Source of the DNA: Bacteroidales bacterium
Lineage (GTDB): Bacteria; Bacteroidota; Bacteroidia; Bacteroidales; Bacteroidaceae
NCBI GenBank assembly: GCA_004552195.1
Contig: SFPC01000009.1
Span: 1-61,257, forward strand
DNA length: 61,257 nucleotides
Direction of reading: 5' to 3'
Shown: positions 32,061 through 41,277 of the stretch, one piece after another
How the letters are laid out: every line of letters begins with the position of its first letter
Position numbering within the stretch: the first letter of the stretch is position 1
Notes under the pieces: model-generated
Told to the model about the DNA's origin: nothing
Database searches by the model: none
What the model saw: the letters and a program-made list of their open reading frames with translations, nothing else
Made by a program: the position numbers and the translations under genes

Positions 32061-34205
32061 TTATTTCACAACCACTTTGCGGGTGATGGAACCGGCCAGT
32101 GTGTTCACGTGAAGCACGTATACGCCGGGCGTCAGGTTTTGCAGGTTAATCAACTCCTCCTGTCCGCGGCGGGGAGCCTCGATGCGCTTGTTGTAAACCA
32201 CCTGTCCGTTCATCGAAACCACTTCCAGTTGTGCGTATGTTTCGTTGTTGTTGAACAGCACCTTCCATTCGTCCGAATTCTTCATGAACGAAACCGGTTT
32301 TTCGGTGTTTTGCATTTCGTTGATGCCGCTTTGGTTAGCCATTTCCAAGGCTTTCTTCAATCCTTCGTAGGCATCGATTTTACCATATCCCGAACGGGCG
32401 TTCCAACCTGTTTCATCTGCGTCGCCGGTTGTTTTGTCTCGGCGGGCCGTTTCCTTGAAAATGGTCAACACATCCTCGTAGGTCAGTTTCGGGTTGGCTT
32501 CCAGCCACAAGGCCAGTATACCCGTCACGGCGGGAGAGGCCATTGAAGTACCCGACATCGCGGCATAATAGTACTTCTTGCCGTTGACAGTGACGGCTTT
32601 TACCAGATAATCCTGATAGTCGTTGAAATTCTCTGCGTTCTGCGAGAAGGCCGAGAAGACCACTCCGCCGGGTGCGCATACAGCCGGCTTCACGGCATCG
32701 CCGAGCTGGGGGCCGGGGCTGGTGAAGTTACTCATGGCGTTGGCCGAGCCATAGAAGCTCTTCAGGCTGTACTTCGCATTGTTGATGTTGGTGAAGGAGT
32801 CGCGCACGTTGTACGAACCCACGGCCACAGCCTTGCCCACGGAGGCGCCACCCTCGCCGCAGAGGTATTCATCGTCGCCTTGGGTTGTACGGTAGGGGGT
32901 GGCGGAAGTAACAAATTCGCAGGGCGCGTTGTCACTGTCGAGCCAGGCGTGAAAAGCATCGTCCTTCTTGCCAGTAACCTCAAAGAAGAAGCTGCAAGTC
33001 GACATACTGCTGAGGCCCAGCACTTTAATCAAATTGTCAAGTCTGCCTTGGATGGTATAATACTGCCTTTGGTTGTTGGGGTCAATGCCTTGCCAAATGT
33101 ACGTTCCCGCCGTGTTCATTTGCGACGTCGTAAGCTCGTAGCGTTTGCTCGATGCGTAGACAATGAATTTGACATCGAAGTGCGATTGTCCGTCGTTCGC
33201 TTCGCTCCAGATAGTACTGTAGATATAATTGTTTATGTTGTCCGACGTGGGCTTGATTTTCAGGTAAACAGGTGTGTCGTCGGAGGTGAAAGCGCGGCGG
33301 GCGTGGATTTTCGAGCCGCCGGAGTTACCCATGGCCGCCACCATCAGGCCGCCGGGGCCGCAGAGGTCGCTCATACCCCGGTCAAATTCCGTGCTGCCGT
33401 CGTGCGGGCCGATTTCAGCGCCGAAGCTCATGTTCAGCACCCAAGGCTGGCCGTTGTTCTCGGCGTAATTCTTGATAGCCTTGGCCTGTTTCAGCACGCT
33501 GCTGTTGGCAAAGTCCGACGAAATCAGGATGAGGTCGGCATCGGTGGCGAAGCCGTAGTAGTCAGAGCCTGACACCTTGCTGCCGGCGGCGATGTTGGCC
33601 ACGTGTGTGGCGTGTCCCACATAGTCGCGGCTGTCTCTGGTGGGCCGGCTCGAAGTCAGCGTGCCCGAAGTGGCGCTTGCGCCGTAGCGTACCACGCGAT
33701 TCGTGAATGCAGGGTGTGCATATTCAAAGCCCTGGTCGATGATACCGACCACGACTCCCTTGCCGGTGAACGGCGTTTCCAGCCCTTCGCCTTCCGTAAC
33801 CTTCGTTACGCCCGTTTCGTCGCGTGCCTCGGACAGTCTGGGGTACAACTGTTGTGAAGCATGTATATAGTTCACGTCCGTGCGTTCGGCCAGCGTGGGG
33901 ATAAACGAGGGAGGCAGCGTTACCACTACCAGTTTGTCTGTGATTACTTCTGCTTCGTAACCATTGTCTGCCATATATTTTGCCACAGCGTCGGCATCCG
34001 TCACACTGACTTGTGCGTCAACCATACATTCAGGCGTAATCGTCCTCAATCCTTTAGCAGCTGCACGTTGCACCGTACGGCCTTCGATGAGCGCATCAAA
34101 CTCTCCGCTCCATTTGCGTTGCGTTTGGAGCGAAGCGTTGTTTTGTGCCCATGTGGGCACCGCCATCAGCAGTGCGGCACCCGCAATGAGTAGATGTTTC
34201 TTCAT
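32061..34205 (-). CDS. Subtilisin-like (S8) serine protease with T9SS sorting domain
   Basis: A 714-residue secreted protease: signal peptide (MKKHLLIAGAALLMAVPTWA), a propeptide of about 110 residues, and the S8 catalytic domain. The triad is visible: Asp157 (VVGIIDQGFEYAHP), His198 (RDYVGHATHVANIAAG) and Ser554 (SGTSMASPA). A large insertion lies between His and Ser. The C-terminal 80 residues (LEVVSMNGQVVYNKRI, LTPGVYVLHV, ITRKVVVK) are a type A T9SS sorting domain, so it should be exported across the OM and anchored or released. A -7 box precedes it. Physiological substrate unknown. Confidence 0.93.
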   Translation of the reverse strand: MKKHLLIAGAALLMAVPTWAQNNASLQTQRKWSGEFDALIEGRTVQRAAAKGLRTITPECMVDAQVSVTDADAVAKYMADNGYEAEVITDKLVVVTLPPSFIPTLAERTDVNYIHASQQLYPRLSEARDETGVTKVTEGEGLETPFTGKGVVVGIIDQGFEYAHPAFTNRVVRYGASATSGTLTSSRPTRDSRDYVGHATHVANIAAGSKVSGSDYYGFATDADLILISSDFANSSVLKQAKAIKNYAENNGQPWVLNMSFGAEIGPHDGSTEFDRGMSDLCGPGGLMVAAMGNSGGSKIHARRAFTSDDTPVYLKIKPTSDNINNYIYSTIWSEANDGQSHFDVKFIVYASSKRYELTTSQMNTAGTYIWQGIDPNNQRQYYTIQGRLDNLIKVLGLSSMSTCSFFFEVTGKKDDAFHAWLDSDNAPCEFVTSATPYRTTQGDDEYLCGEGGASVGKAVAVGSYNVRDSFTNINNAKYSLKSFYGSANAMSNFTSPGPQLGDAVKPAVCAPGGVVFSAFSQNAENFNDYQDYLVKAVTVNGKKYYYAAMSGTSMASPAVTGILALWLEANPKLTYEDVLTIFKETARRDKTTGDADETGWNARSGYGKIDAYEGLKKALEMANQSGINEMQNTEKPVSFMKNSDEWKVLFNNNETYAQLEVVSMNGQVVYNKRIEAPRRGQEELINLQNLTPGVYVLHVNTLAGSITRKVVVK

Positions 34206-34249
34206 TTTTTACAGATATGTTTGTTTGGTTATTTTTCTTACAGCGCGGG

Positions 34250-34257
34250 CAAAGGTA
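34250..34257 (-). promoter_or_regulatory. -7 box of subtilase gene
   Basis: TACCTTTG on the minus strand, 45 bases upstream of the ATG. The rest of the 306-base spacer holds only the terminator at 34315-34357. Confidence 0.6.
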
Positions 34258-34314
34258 AAGAATATCTTTGACAAATGTAAAAGAGAATAGGATAAATAAC
34301 TTTCATTTGGTTAC

Positions 34315-34357
34315 AAAAAGACCATATCCCGGTTTATTGAATTCAATATGGCCTTTT
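34315..34357 (-). terminator. Bidirectional terminator after cysteine desulfidase gene
   Basis: AAAAAGACCATAT at 34315 pairs with ATATGGCCTTTT at 34346, one G-U. A-runs and T-runs on either side allow use from the minus strand (after the stop at 34512). Confidence 0.7.
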
Positions 34358-34511
34358 CGGACGAAAATCGGAGCTATGCGTTGATGGACTTGGCTGTTGT
34401 CAAAAGGCTTCCCTGACGAGATAACGTTGGGTCCCCATTGGGCATTTATTGATAGCTTTTTTCATTCCATCACCGTATAACTCCGATGCGGTTCTCCTGT
34501 TTAAGGAACGT

Positions 34512-35834
34512 CTATTTATGTGTCATGATGTCAAGCACGCGGCGGTCCGTTTCGTTCATCGCCTCCGCTCCGATGCTCACCAGGTTGCGTATGCTTTGGT
34601 CCACGTCCTCGTCGATGATGCCCTCCACGCTGTTCACGCAGTTGCCCTGCATGGCCAGCATAGCCGAGAGAACGGCGGTGCTGACGCCCGATGTCAGTTT
34701 CAGAGCGCAGCTTGGTTTTGCGCCGTCGCAGATCATGCCCGTCAGGTTAGCAATCATGTTTTTCACCGCGTAGCTTGTCTGTTCAAAAGTGCCGCCCATC
34801 AAATACGTAATGCCGCAGCTGGAACCCGTTGAGGCCACCACGCAGCCGCACAGGGCCGACAGTGTGCCCAGGTTCAGCTTGATGTAAATCGCGGTGAGGT
34901 GCGAAAGCATCAGGGCGCGGGTCATTTCCTCCGCTGTGTTGTGGTTCTCTTCAGCAAACACCACTACGGGGTTCGTGGCGCAGATGCCCTGGTTTCCGGA
35001 GCCCGAGTTGCTCATCACAGGTATCATGGCGCCTGCCATGCGGGCGTCGCAGGCGCACGAGGTCGACGAGAGGATGTGCGAGAAGATGTTGTCGCCCATG
35101 ATACCCTTGCCCAAGGGGCGCGAGAGAGCCTTTCCCAGACAATGGCCGTAGTTGCCTTCGAGCGAGAGGCTGGCAGCCTTTTCGTTGAGTCGCCTTGCCT
35201 CGTTGATAAAGCTGATTTCTTCAATCGGCATCGTTGTGGCGTATTCCCATACCTTGCGTAGCGTGAGAGAGTGGCGCAGTTGGTTCATGTCGTTCGCCAC
35301 GGAGTCGGCAGCGTTGTCGGATTTTGCTTCGCCGGTGGTGCGTTCGTCCAAAGAAGTTTGCCCGTTGCGTGCTATATATATATAATGTGTATGTTCGCCT
35401 GCTATGGCTACGCAGGCCGAGTTGCCTTCTTCATCGAAAACCTCCACTTCTACGTAGAGCTTGCTCGGCGCATCTTCTTTCAGGTCAATGTGTATACGGT
35501 TGTCAGCTTCCAAGTAGCGTTTGGCTTGCTCCACCGCTTCGTTGTTTACGTCGGCCAGACATTCCAGCTTCTTGTCGGCGCGTCCGATGAGTGCCCCCAG
35601 TGCGATGGCAATGGGGAGTCCTACCATTCCCGTGCCCGGTATTCCCACGCCCATGGCGTTTTTCAGAATGTTGGCACTGAGGTGTGCTTCAATGTGTGCG
35701 GGTGTAGTTCCCAATTCTTGGGTTGCGCGGCTCACGGCCAGTGCCACGCAGATAGGTTCGGTGCATCCGATGGCCGGCACCACCCAGTGGCGTACGAGTC
35801 GGGTGATTTGTTGTTTCTCTAAGTCGGAAAGCAT
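34512..35834 (-). CDS. L-cysteine desulfidase/serine dehydratase alpha-like (UPF0597, CyuA type)
   Basis: A 440-residue cytosolic Fe-S enzyme of the UPF0597/CyuA (YhaM) family, which degrades L-cysteine to pyruvate, ammonia and sulfide. Cluster-ligand cysteines appear in IGCTEPICVAL near the N-terminus, SSTSCACDARMAG, and CGCVVASTGSSCGITYLMGG. Other blocks are GIPGTGMVGLPIAIALGAL and MSNSGSGNQGICATNP. Full length. The ATG lies 2 bases beyond the stop of the upstream AraC-type gene, so the two form an operon and the regulator may control this enzyme. Confidence 0.9.
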   Translation of the reverse strand: MLSDLEKQQITRLVRHWVVPAIGCTEPICVALAVSRATQELGTTPAHIEAHLSANILKNAMGVGIPGTGMVGLPIAIALGALIGRADKKLECLADVNNEAVEQAKRYLEADNRIHIDLKEDAPSKLYVEVEVFDEEGNSACVAIAGEHTHYIYIARNGQTSLDERTTGEAKSDNAADSVANDMNQLRHSLTLRKVWEYATTMPIEEISFINEARRLNEKAASLSLEGNYGHCLGKALSRPLGKGIMGDNIFSHILSSTSCACDARMAGAMIPVMSNSGSGNQGICATNPVVVFAEENHNTAEEMTRALMLSHLTAIYIKLNLGTLSALCGCVVASTGSSCGITYLMGGTFEQTSYAVKNMIANLTGMICDGAKPSCALKLTSGVSTAVLSAMLAMQGNCVNSVEGIIDEDVDQSIRNLVSIGAEAMNETDRRVLDIMTHK

Positions 35835-35836
35835 GG

Positions 35837-36256
35837 TTATGATTTAGGGTTAGTATCCGTTTTGTCGCCCTCCGGATTGCGATATTCCTTAGGAGTGCAG
35901 TTGTATAGTCGTGCAAAAGCTTTGTAAAAGGCTTGTCTGGAGGCAAATCCCGATAGCAGCCCGATTTCTTCTGCAGTGAGGTGGTAGTATTTGGGAGAGC
36001 GCAACATTTTGCAGGCATCTCTCAGTCGCAATCCGTTCACCAGTGCGCAATAGTTTTGTCCCGTTCTGACCGCCACGGCGGCTGAGATGTAGCGCGTATT
36101 GGTGTGTAAATCTGCTGCCAGCTTAGCCGTGGTATATTTCGGGTCCCGGTAGAGCTTATCGCCGGTCAGTTTTTGTAGAATGCGAATGTAGAGTTCGTCG
36201 GCCCTTTCGGCTTTCAGCCGGTTGCGGTAGGCCGGTATATTGTTGTCTTTTTCCAT
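35837..36256 (-). CDS. Stand-alone AraC-type HTH protein
   Basis: A 139-residue protein that is nearly all AraC/XylS DNA-binding domain. The first HTH is KLAADLHTNTRYISAAVAV; the second is TAEEIGLLSGFASRQAFYKA, followed by the AraC end motif FARLYNCTPKEYRN. There is no effector-binding domain; about 30 residues precede the HTH. It is translationally adjacent (2 bases) to the cysteine desulfidase and probably regulates it, by analogy with other cysteine-catabolism regulators; the signal is unknown. Confidence 0.85.
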   Translation of the reverse strand: MEKDNNIPAYRNRLKAERADELYIRILQKLTGDKLYRDPKYTTAKLAADLHTNTRYISAAVAVRTGQNYCALVNGLRLRDACKMLRSPKYYHLTAEEIGLLSGFASRQAFYKAFARLYNCTPKEYRNPEGDKTDTNPKS

Positions 36257-36257
36257 G

Positions 36258-36350
36258 TATCAGGTGCTTGCGTGTGCAAAAATAGTGATTTTCTTTGCCG
36301 AGCCGTCGCCTATCTCATGTAAAATATGGTGCAAGGCGTGTGCGGGACAA
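36258..36350 (-). repeat. R2 repeat, diverged copy upstream of the AraC-type gene
   Basis: Read on the plus strand: TTTCTTTGCCGAGCCGTCGC, CTATCTCATG and GTGCAAGGCGTGTGCGGGAC, matching the 7276-7350 copy with changes. On the minus strand TATTTTTG at 36278-36285 is a -7-like box 22 bases before the ATG at 36256. The remaining spacer to 36518 has GTTGTC/GACAA words but no gene. Confidence 0.65.
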
Positions 36351-36518
36351 AAGCTGAAATAGATTAAGTCAGACAATTAAGGCCACAGCATACGACTTTT
36401 GCGTTTGCAAGTTGTCCTTTCGTTTCCTTTGTTGTCTGTTTTAGCAAAGCAAGCACCCATGAATTGTTCATGCGCGATGAATAATCCATGGGTGTACTAA
36501 CGTATGAAAAACAGGAAA

Positions 36519-36941
36519 CTACATTACTTCAATTTTGCGTGCCAGTTTCACTTCCTCCTCGTTTACTTTGGGCAAGTCGATGGTGAGGATGCCGTCTTTC
36601 ACGCCGGCTGCGATTTTCGATTTGTCCACATTGTCGGGCAAAACCAGCGTTTGTTGGAATTTCACGTAGGAAAATTCGCGGCGCAAGTATTTGCGTTCCT
36701 TCTTCTCCTCCGTTTCGTTGGCTTTCTTTTCCATGCCAATCACCAAGTCGCCGTTTTCGTCCAAGTGGATGTTGAAGTCTTCCTTCGTCATGCCCGGAGC
36801 GGCCAGTTCCACGGTGTATTGTTCCTTGTCCTCGGCCACATTGATTGACGGTGCGGTGGCATTGGCGCGGGTCATGTAAGCGTTGTCAAAAAAGTCGTTG
36901 AATGCGCTGGGCAACCAGCCCTGAGAATAATACTTTGTCAT
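36519..36941 (-). CDS. Small heat-shock protein Hsp20
   Basis: A 140-residue chaperone holdase of the alpha-crystallin family. The N-terminal arm (WLPSAFNDFFDNAYM) precedes the crystallin domain, INVAEDKEQYTVELAAPGMT to GILTIDLPK (about 33-125). The conserved LPxxV (LVLPDNVDKSKI) and GVKDGILTI blocks are present, with a short basic C-terminal tail (LARKIEVM). A TAGCTTTG box lies about 80 bases upstream. It is monocistronic. Confidence 0.95.
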   Translation of the reverse strand: MTKYYSQGWLPSAFNDFFDNAYMTRANATAPSINVAEDKEQYTVELAAPGMTKEDFNIHLDENGDLVIGMEKKANETEEKKERKYLRREFSYVKFQQTLVLPDNVDKSKIAAGVKDGILTIDLPKVNEEEVKLARKIEVM

Positions 36942-37018
36942 AGCTTTATGTTTTATTTGTTTGATTATTTGTCATTGGTTTGTTCTTCTGAACACCCCAC
37001 TAAGGGCAAGGGCTGTGC

Positions 37019-37026
37019 CAAAGCTA
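37019..37026 (-). promoter_or_regulatory. -7 box of hsp20
   Basis: TAGCTTTG on the minus strand, 78 bases upstream of the Hsp20 ATG. No CIRCE-like inverted repeat is seen between. Confidence 0.5.
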
Positions 37027-37104
37027 TTATTCGGAAATTTTGACAGGATCTGCTGACTTTTTGACGCGAAAATCGAGCCGCAGCTCAACGATTGGGGCTT
37101 CTCG

Positions 37105-39159
37105 TCAGGGTTTCAGCGCAGCATATTCGCGGCTGTAGCGCAACATCTGCTGGTCGTAAGCCTCCGAGTAGTCCAACTTCACGTCCGTAATGCGGCCTGC
37201 GGCATCGCGTTCGGCGTGGTAGACCGGATTGATAAAGCCTTTGTAAGGCGAGAGGTGCAGGCGTTCGTAGCGGGCCAGGATTTCGCGGTGCAACTCCGGG
37301 TCTATTTTCACGGCGTAGCCCTCTACCAAGTTGCGAGCCGCCTCATAGTCGCCCTCGCTCTTGATGCGTTGGATTTCGGCCAAGAGTTTTCCGAAGAGCG
37401 TGCGGAGTGCTTCGTAGTCGTTAATCTTCACGTACGTCTTTCCCTTTTTCTTCACTAACTCCACCACCTTTTGGTTCTTGCCATGCTCGAATGCCCAGCG
37501 GGCAATCAGGGCGCGGTTGCGCATGTGCGCCTCTTCGATTTGGCTGCCCGGCTTGATGCGTACCAACTGCGTGAGCAGTCCGTTCTGCATGTACGTGTAA
37601 TACTGGCTCTTGTACGCCTCCATGTCGGGCGTCAGTCCCAGTTCCACCAGTTTCGGGTCTGCCACGTAGTACAGGCCGAACAGGTCCGCGCGGGCCTCCT
37701 CAATGGTCGAGCCGTAGGCTTTCAGTGTGTCGGGGTCGGTGCCCGGCAGCAATTTTCCGCTGCCGTGTCCCAGACATTCGTGCAAGTCAGTGTGCAGGTC
37801 GTCGCAGGCATCGCCGTAGCGGGCAATCAGTTGGCGCGTGGCGTCGTCGATGACAAATTCCTTGTCCATGCCGTTGCCGTGAGCCGCCTTGTTGTAAGCA
37901 TCCGTCAGGTTGCCGATGGTCACACTCTTTGATCCGTGCTCGCGGCGCACCCAGTCGGAGTTGGGCAGGTTGATGCCGATGGCCGTCGAGGGGTAAAGGT
38001 CGCCCGCCAGTATGGCTGCCGTGATCACCTTGGCCGAAACGCCTTTCACCTTCTCCTTTTTGAATTGCGGAGCCACGGGCGAGTGGTCTTCAAACCATTG
38101 TGCGTTGTCCGAGAGCTTCTGTGTGCGCTGCGTGGCCGCCAAGTCTTTAAAATTGACGATAGCTTCCCACGACGCCTTCATGCCCAGCGGGTCGCCATAG
38201 CTCTCTGTGAAATAGCAAGTGAAGTCTACGAGGCTCTGCGTGTCGCGTAGCCAATGGATGGAGTAGTCGTCGAACGTGCGGAGGTCGCCTGTGCGATACA
38301 CCTCCACCAGCAGGTCAATCACCCGCTGCTGTTCCGGCGTGTCGGCAAAGGGCCGTGCCAGCAGGAGGTTGTCCACGATGTGCTCCAGTGCGGGTGAGTA
38401 CATGCCTCCCACGCGCCAAACGCGCTCCGTGAGCTGTCCGAACTCGTCGCGCTCCAGCCGTGAATTCATGCCCATCATTATGGGGCGCGGGTCGGCGGCC
38501 GGTTTGCGCTGCGCATAGAACTCTTCTGCCTCCGCCTGCGTAATGCCCGGCGCATAGTAGTTGCAGGCCGAGGTCATCACCAGGTCGTCGCCGTCACGCT
38601 GGTTCACCCGCATGGGCATCACCTTGGCGTCGAACATCACGGGGAATAGCTCATCGCACAGCCCGTCGACCGTTTGTCCCGTGCTCAACGGCAATTTTTC
38701 GGCCGGCACCTCGTGTAAAGCCCGGCGCAGGTCGTCGGCGGCAAACTCGGGCTCGAATTTCTCGCAGCCGTAGTGGTGATGAATGCCCGAGGAGAACCAT
38801 ACCCGTTTCAGGTAAGTGGAGAGTCCCTTGAAGAATGCGCTTTGGCGGTCGCCGGGGTAGTCGGTGTAGACCGTTTCGAGCAGCTGGCGGATGCGGAGGT
38901 TGTAGCGTCCGTTCTGGTCGAAGAGAATGTCGCGCCCCCAGAGGGCGGCCTCTTGCAGGTAGTAGATAAAAGTTTTCTGCTTCAGAGAGAGCCGGTCGAA
39001 GCCCTCCACTTTGTAACGAAGCATTTGGATGTCGGCAAACTGCTCATCGGTGTACTTAAAGTCCCCCGTGTTTGTCGAACTTCCGGGAGTGAGGCTTGCA
39101 GCCCCCGCACCGCAGGCGGCGGAAGTGGCAAAAATCATGGCAACTAATTTATTTTTCAT
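37105..39159 (-). CDS. Dipeptidyl-peptidase III (M49)
   Basis: A 684-residue zinc metallopeptidase that removes dipeptides from N-termini of short peptides. The M49 motif HECLGH is at 460-465, and EEARAD at 487-492 supplies the third zinc ligand. The N-terminus (MKNKLVAMIFATSAAC) looks like a lipoprotein signal with Cys16, so the enzyme is probably periplasmic or membrane-anchored. The frame stays open for 98 more codons upstream, but that part translates R3 repeat sequence (two PGLFF repeats) and is not protein. A TACTTTTG box sits about 70 bases upstream of the chosen ATG. Confidence 0.94.
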   Translation of the reverse strand: MKNKLVAMIFATSAACGAGAASLTPGSSTNTGDFKYTDEQFADIQMLRYKVEGFDRLSLKQKTFIYYLQEAALWGRDILFDQNGRYNLRIRQLLETVYTDYPGDRQSAFFKGLSTYLKRVWFSSGIHHHYGCEKFEPEFAADDLRRALHEVPAEKLPLSTGQTVDGLCDELFPVMFDAKVMPMRVNQRDGDDLVMTSACNYYAPGITQAEAEEFYAQRKPAADPRPIMMGMNSRLERDEFGQLTERVWRVGGMYSPALEHIVDNLLLARPFADTPEQQRVIDLLVEVYRTGDLRTFDDYSIHWLRDTQSLVDFTCYFTESYGDPLGMKASWEAIVNFKDLAATQRTQKLSDNAQWFEDHSPVAPQFKKEKVKGVSAKVITAAILAGDLYPSTAIGINLPNSDWVRREHGSKSVTIGNLTDAYNKAAHGNGMDKEFVIDDATRQLIARYGDACDDLHTDLHECLGHGSGKLLPGTDPDTLKAYGSTIEEARADLFGLYYVADPKLVELGLTPDMEAYKSQYYTYMQNGLLTQLVRIKPGSQIEEAHMRNRALIARWAFEHGKNQKVVELVKKKGKTYVKINDYEALRTLFGKLLAEIQRIKSEGDYEAARNLVEGYAVKIDPELHREILARYERLHLSPYKGFINPVYHAERDAAGRITDVKLDYSEAYDQQMLRYSREYAALKP

Positions 39160-39229
39160 AAGTGTGGAATATTTCTTGTTGGAAAGCCCGTTGGTCGTCA
39201 GGCTGATGGCGACTGTGTGTAACCGATTG

Positions 39230-39237
39230 CAAAAGTA
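39230..39237 (-). promoter_or_regulatory. -7 box of dipeptidyl-peptidase III
   Basis: TACTTTTG on the minus strand, about 70 bases before the ATG at 39159. It supports the shorter start over the long frame, since it lies inside that frame. Confidence 0.55.
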
Positions 39238-39368
39238 AGCAGAATGGCCGATAGATGCCGACCCATCGAAAGGCTTTTTGTTGTTCATGCCTTGCGGCTT
39301 CCGTTCGGTGCGATGGCGGGCTGCCATGCCGGTGAGCCACTCTCTGTTCACAAGTCCGCCACTTGTAA

Positions 39369-39431
39369 AAAAAAGTCCTGGACTATTTTTTTCTACTCGC
39401 CGAGTTGTAAAAAATAATCCAGGACTTTTTT
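39369..39431. repeat. R3 palindrome, complete copy
   Basis: The 23-base arms 39369-39391 (AAAAAAGTCCTGGACTATTT plus TTT) and 39409-39431 are reverse complements with one mismatch. They surround a 17-base loop, TCTACTCGCCGAGTTGT, which itself contains CTC-GCC-GAG. Pieces of the element recur at 4634-4658, 8029-8078 and 23462-23541. The remaining spacer to 39720 has no gene; an alternating CGCGCGTGTATATATA tract is at 39549. Confidence 0.88.
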
Positions 39432-39721
39432 CCAACGACTTGGAAACGGCCAAACAGCAGGGCGGAGGTGGACGGGAAACGACCGGTTTTCCCGTATATA
39501 AACAGTAAACAGCTGCCTGCTGATGGTCATTCGGTCAATCTCGCTCACGCGCGCGTGTATATATAAGGAGTAAGGTGCTGGCATCGACGAGGCAGAGAGG
39601 GCCGGCCGGGAAGTACTGTTTCCGGCCGTTCACCCTGTTAGCCAACAGCCTTTTTCGCTGCGTGGAAGAAAAATGTTTGGGACAATATTGCCGCAAAATA
39701 GGTAATGCTAAAGGATTTGCT

Positions 39722-39729
39722 TACCTTTG
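39722..39729 (+). promoter_or_regulatory. -7 box of AlkD-like gene
   Basis: TACCTTTG, 31 bases upstream of the ATG at 39761. Confidence 0.6.
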
Positions 39730-39760
39730 CATATCTGAACCAATCTGAAAGTCCTTGAAT

Positions 39761-40369
39761 ATGTGTAACGAAACCCTCTCCGAACAGTTGCGCCACATCA
39801 AGCGTTCGCTGCGCGGGGTGATGAACGGACCGGTGAGTGCCTCCATGCGCCAGAAGGGGCTGACTTATAAAGTGAACTTCGGCGTGGAACTGCCCCGTTT
39901 GCAGCAGATGGCCGCCGAACTGCCTCACACTTACGAACTGGCGGCGGCCTTGTGGAAGGAAAACATCCGTGAGTGCAGACTGCTGGCGGGAATGCTCATG
40001 CCGCTCGAAGCTTTCGATGCCGAACTGGCCGAAGTGTGGGTGGAACAGATGCAGTTCGTGGAAGAAGCGGAGTGTACGGTGATGCACCTCTTCGCTCGTG
40101 CCCCTTGGGCCTCGGACAAGGCTTTTGAATGGATAGCCTCGCCCAGCTGGATGCACGAGCTGTGCGGCTATCTGCTCTTGGCGCGCCTCTTTATGCAGGG
40201 CCTCGTGCCGGGCGTGCGCGATTTGGACGAATTTTTGGACCAGGCGGCCACGGCGCTCCGCAGCGACAGTGTGCCGGTGGCGCGCGCGGCTTACAAAGCC
40301 CTGCTGAAACTTTCCGACTTGGGACCCGTGCAGGAGGCAGCGGTCGATAAGGTCCTGGCAGACCTGTGA
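39761..40369 (+). CDS. AlkD-like DNA alkylation repair / HEAT-repeat protein
   Basis: A 202-residue all-helical protein. The N-terminal IKRSLRGVMNGPVSASMRQK then GLTYKVNFGVELPRLQQMA, and ALWKENIRECRLLAGMLM, match the DNA-alkylation-repair (AlkD) family of short HEAT-like solenoids that remove N3- and N7-alkyl bases. Bacteroidales members are this length. Whether the catalytic Trp/Asp set is intact cannot be judged with certainty. DUF2461 follows 95 bases downstream on the same strand. Confidence 0.75.
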   Translation: MCNETLSEQLRHIKRSLRGVMNGPVSASMRQKGLTYKVNFGVELPRLQQMAAELPHTYELAAALWKENIRECRLLAGMLMPLEAFDAELAEVWVEQMQFVEEAECTVMHLFARAPWASDKAFEWIASPSWMHELCGYLLLARLFMQGLVPGVRDLDEFLDQAATALRSDSVPVARAAYKALLKLSDLGPVQEAAVDKVLADL

Positions 40370-40463
40370 TGAAACTGCCGGCTGCATCAGTCCGAAAAGG
40401 AAGTCTTGCAGTGAGTTCGGTACCTCCTTCCTTCGTGCCCACAGCTTTATTTGAAAATAATTC

Positions 40464-41126
40464 ATGCGCAGAATTTTTAATTTCCTGGCCGACGTGGCGG
40501 CCCACAACGACCGCGAATGGTTTGCCGCACACCGCGCTGCCTACGACGAAGCGCAAGCGCTCTTTGCCGAAAAGGTGGGGGAGCTGATTGGCATGCTGGC
40601 CCGGTTTGATGAAACTGTGGCCCATGTGGAGGTGAAGCAGACGCTTTATCGCTTCTATCGCGACACGCGCTTCAGCCCCGACAAGTCGCCTTACAAACGC
40701 CACTTCGGGGCGTACATCAATGCCCGGGGCAAAAAATCCATCCACGGCGGATATTATCTTCACTTGCAGCCGGGAAACTCGATGGTAGCCGGCGGCGATT
40801 ACTGCCTGCCGGGGCCGGTGATGAAGGCCGTGCGCCGTTCGATAGTGGAGCAGCCGGATGCTTATCGCGCCATATTGGAACGTCCGGAGTTCAAGGCCCT
40901 TTTCCCCGTGGTGGGGAGTGAAAGTCTCAAGGTGAGGCCCGCGGGATTTCCTGCCGATTTTCCCTATCCCGAACTGCTCAAGCCCAAGGATTTCAGCGTG
41001 GCCCACGCTTTGCCCGACAACTTCTTCACAGACAGTTCCGACTGGACGCAACAGGTGGCGGAGATGTTTCGCACGATGAAGCCCTTCCTTGATTTTATCA
41101 ACGAAACGGTGGACGATTTCCTGTAG
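40464..41126 (+). CDS. DUF2461-domain protein
   Basis: A 220-residue protein with the full DUF2461 pattern: FLADVAAHNDREWFAAHR at the N-terminus, the central RFYRDTRFSPDKSPYKRHFG, HGGYYLHLQPG and GGDYCLPGPV. The family is widespread and uncharacterised; no catalytic role is established. Its position after the AlkD-like gene suggests co-transcription only. Confidence 0.92.
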   Translation: MRRIFNFLADVAAHNDREWFAAHRAAYDEAQALFAEKVGELIGMLARFDETVAHVEVKQTLYRFYRDTRFSPDKSPYKRHFGAYINARGKKSIHGGYYLHLQPGNSMVAGGDYCLPGPVMKAVRRSIVEQPDAYRAILERPEFKALFPVVGSESLKVRPAGFPADFPYPELLKPKDFSVAHALPDNFFTDSSDWTQQVAEMFRTMKPFLDFINETVDDFL

Positions 41127-41277
41127 TCGGGAGGGCAGTTGAAGGGTTGACAAAAAGTGAAGTACAAGGGGATGTAGCAACCTGTCCCTCCGGCGGTAAC
41201 CCCTCCGCTTCCGTGCATGGCAACGCTTCAACAAGAGTAAGAAGGTCCTTTGAAAAATTTAAAAGAAAATAGCTGTG

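Noticed and set aside
37105..39453. Long form of dipeptidyl-peptidase III starting at 39453
   Set aside because: The extra 98 codons translate the R3 palindrome (two PGLFF units) and contain the -7 box; the signal peptide starts at 39159.
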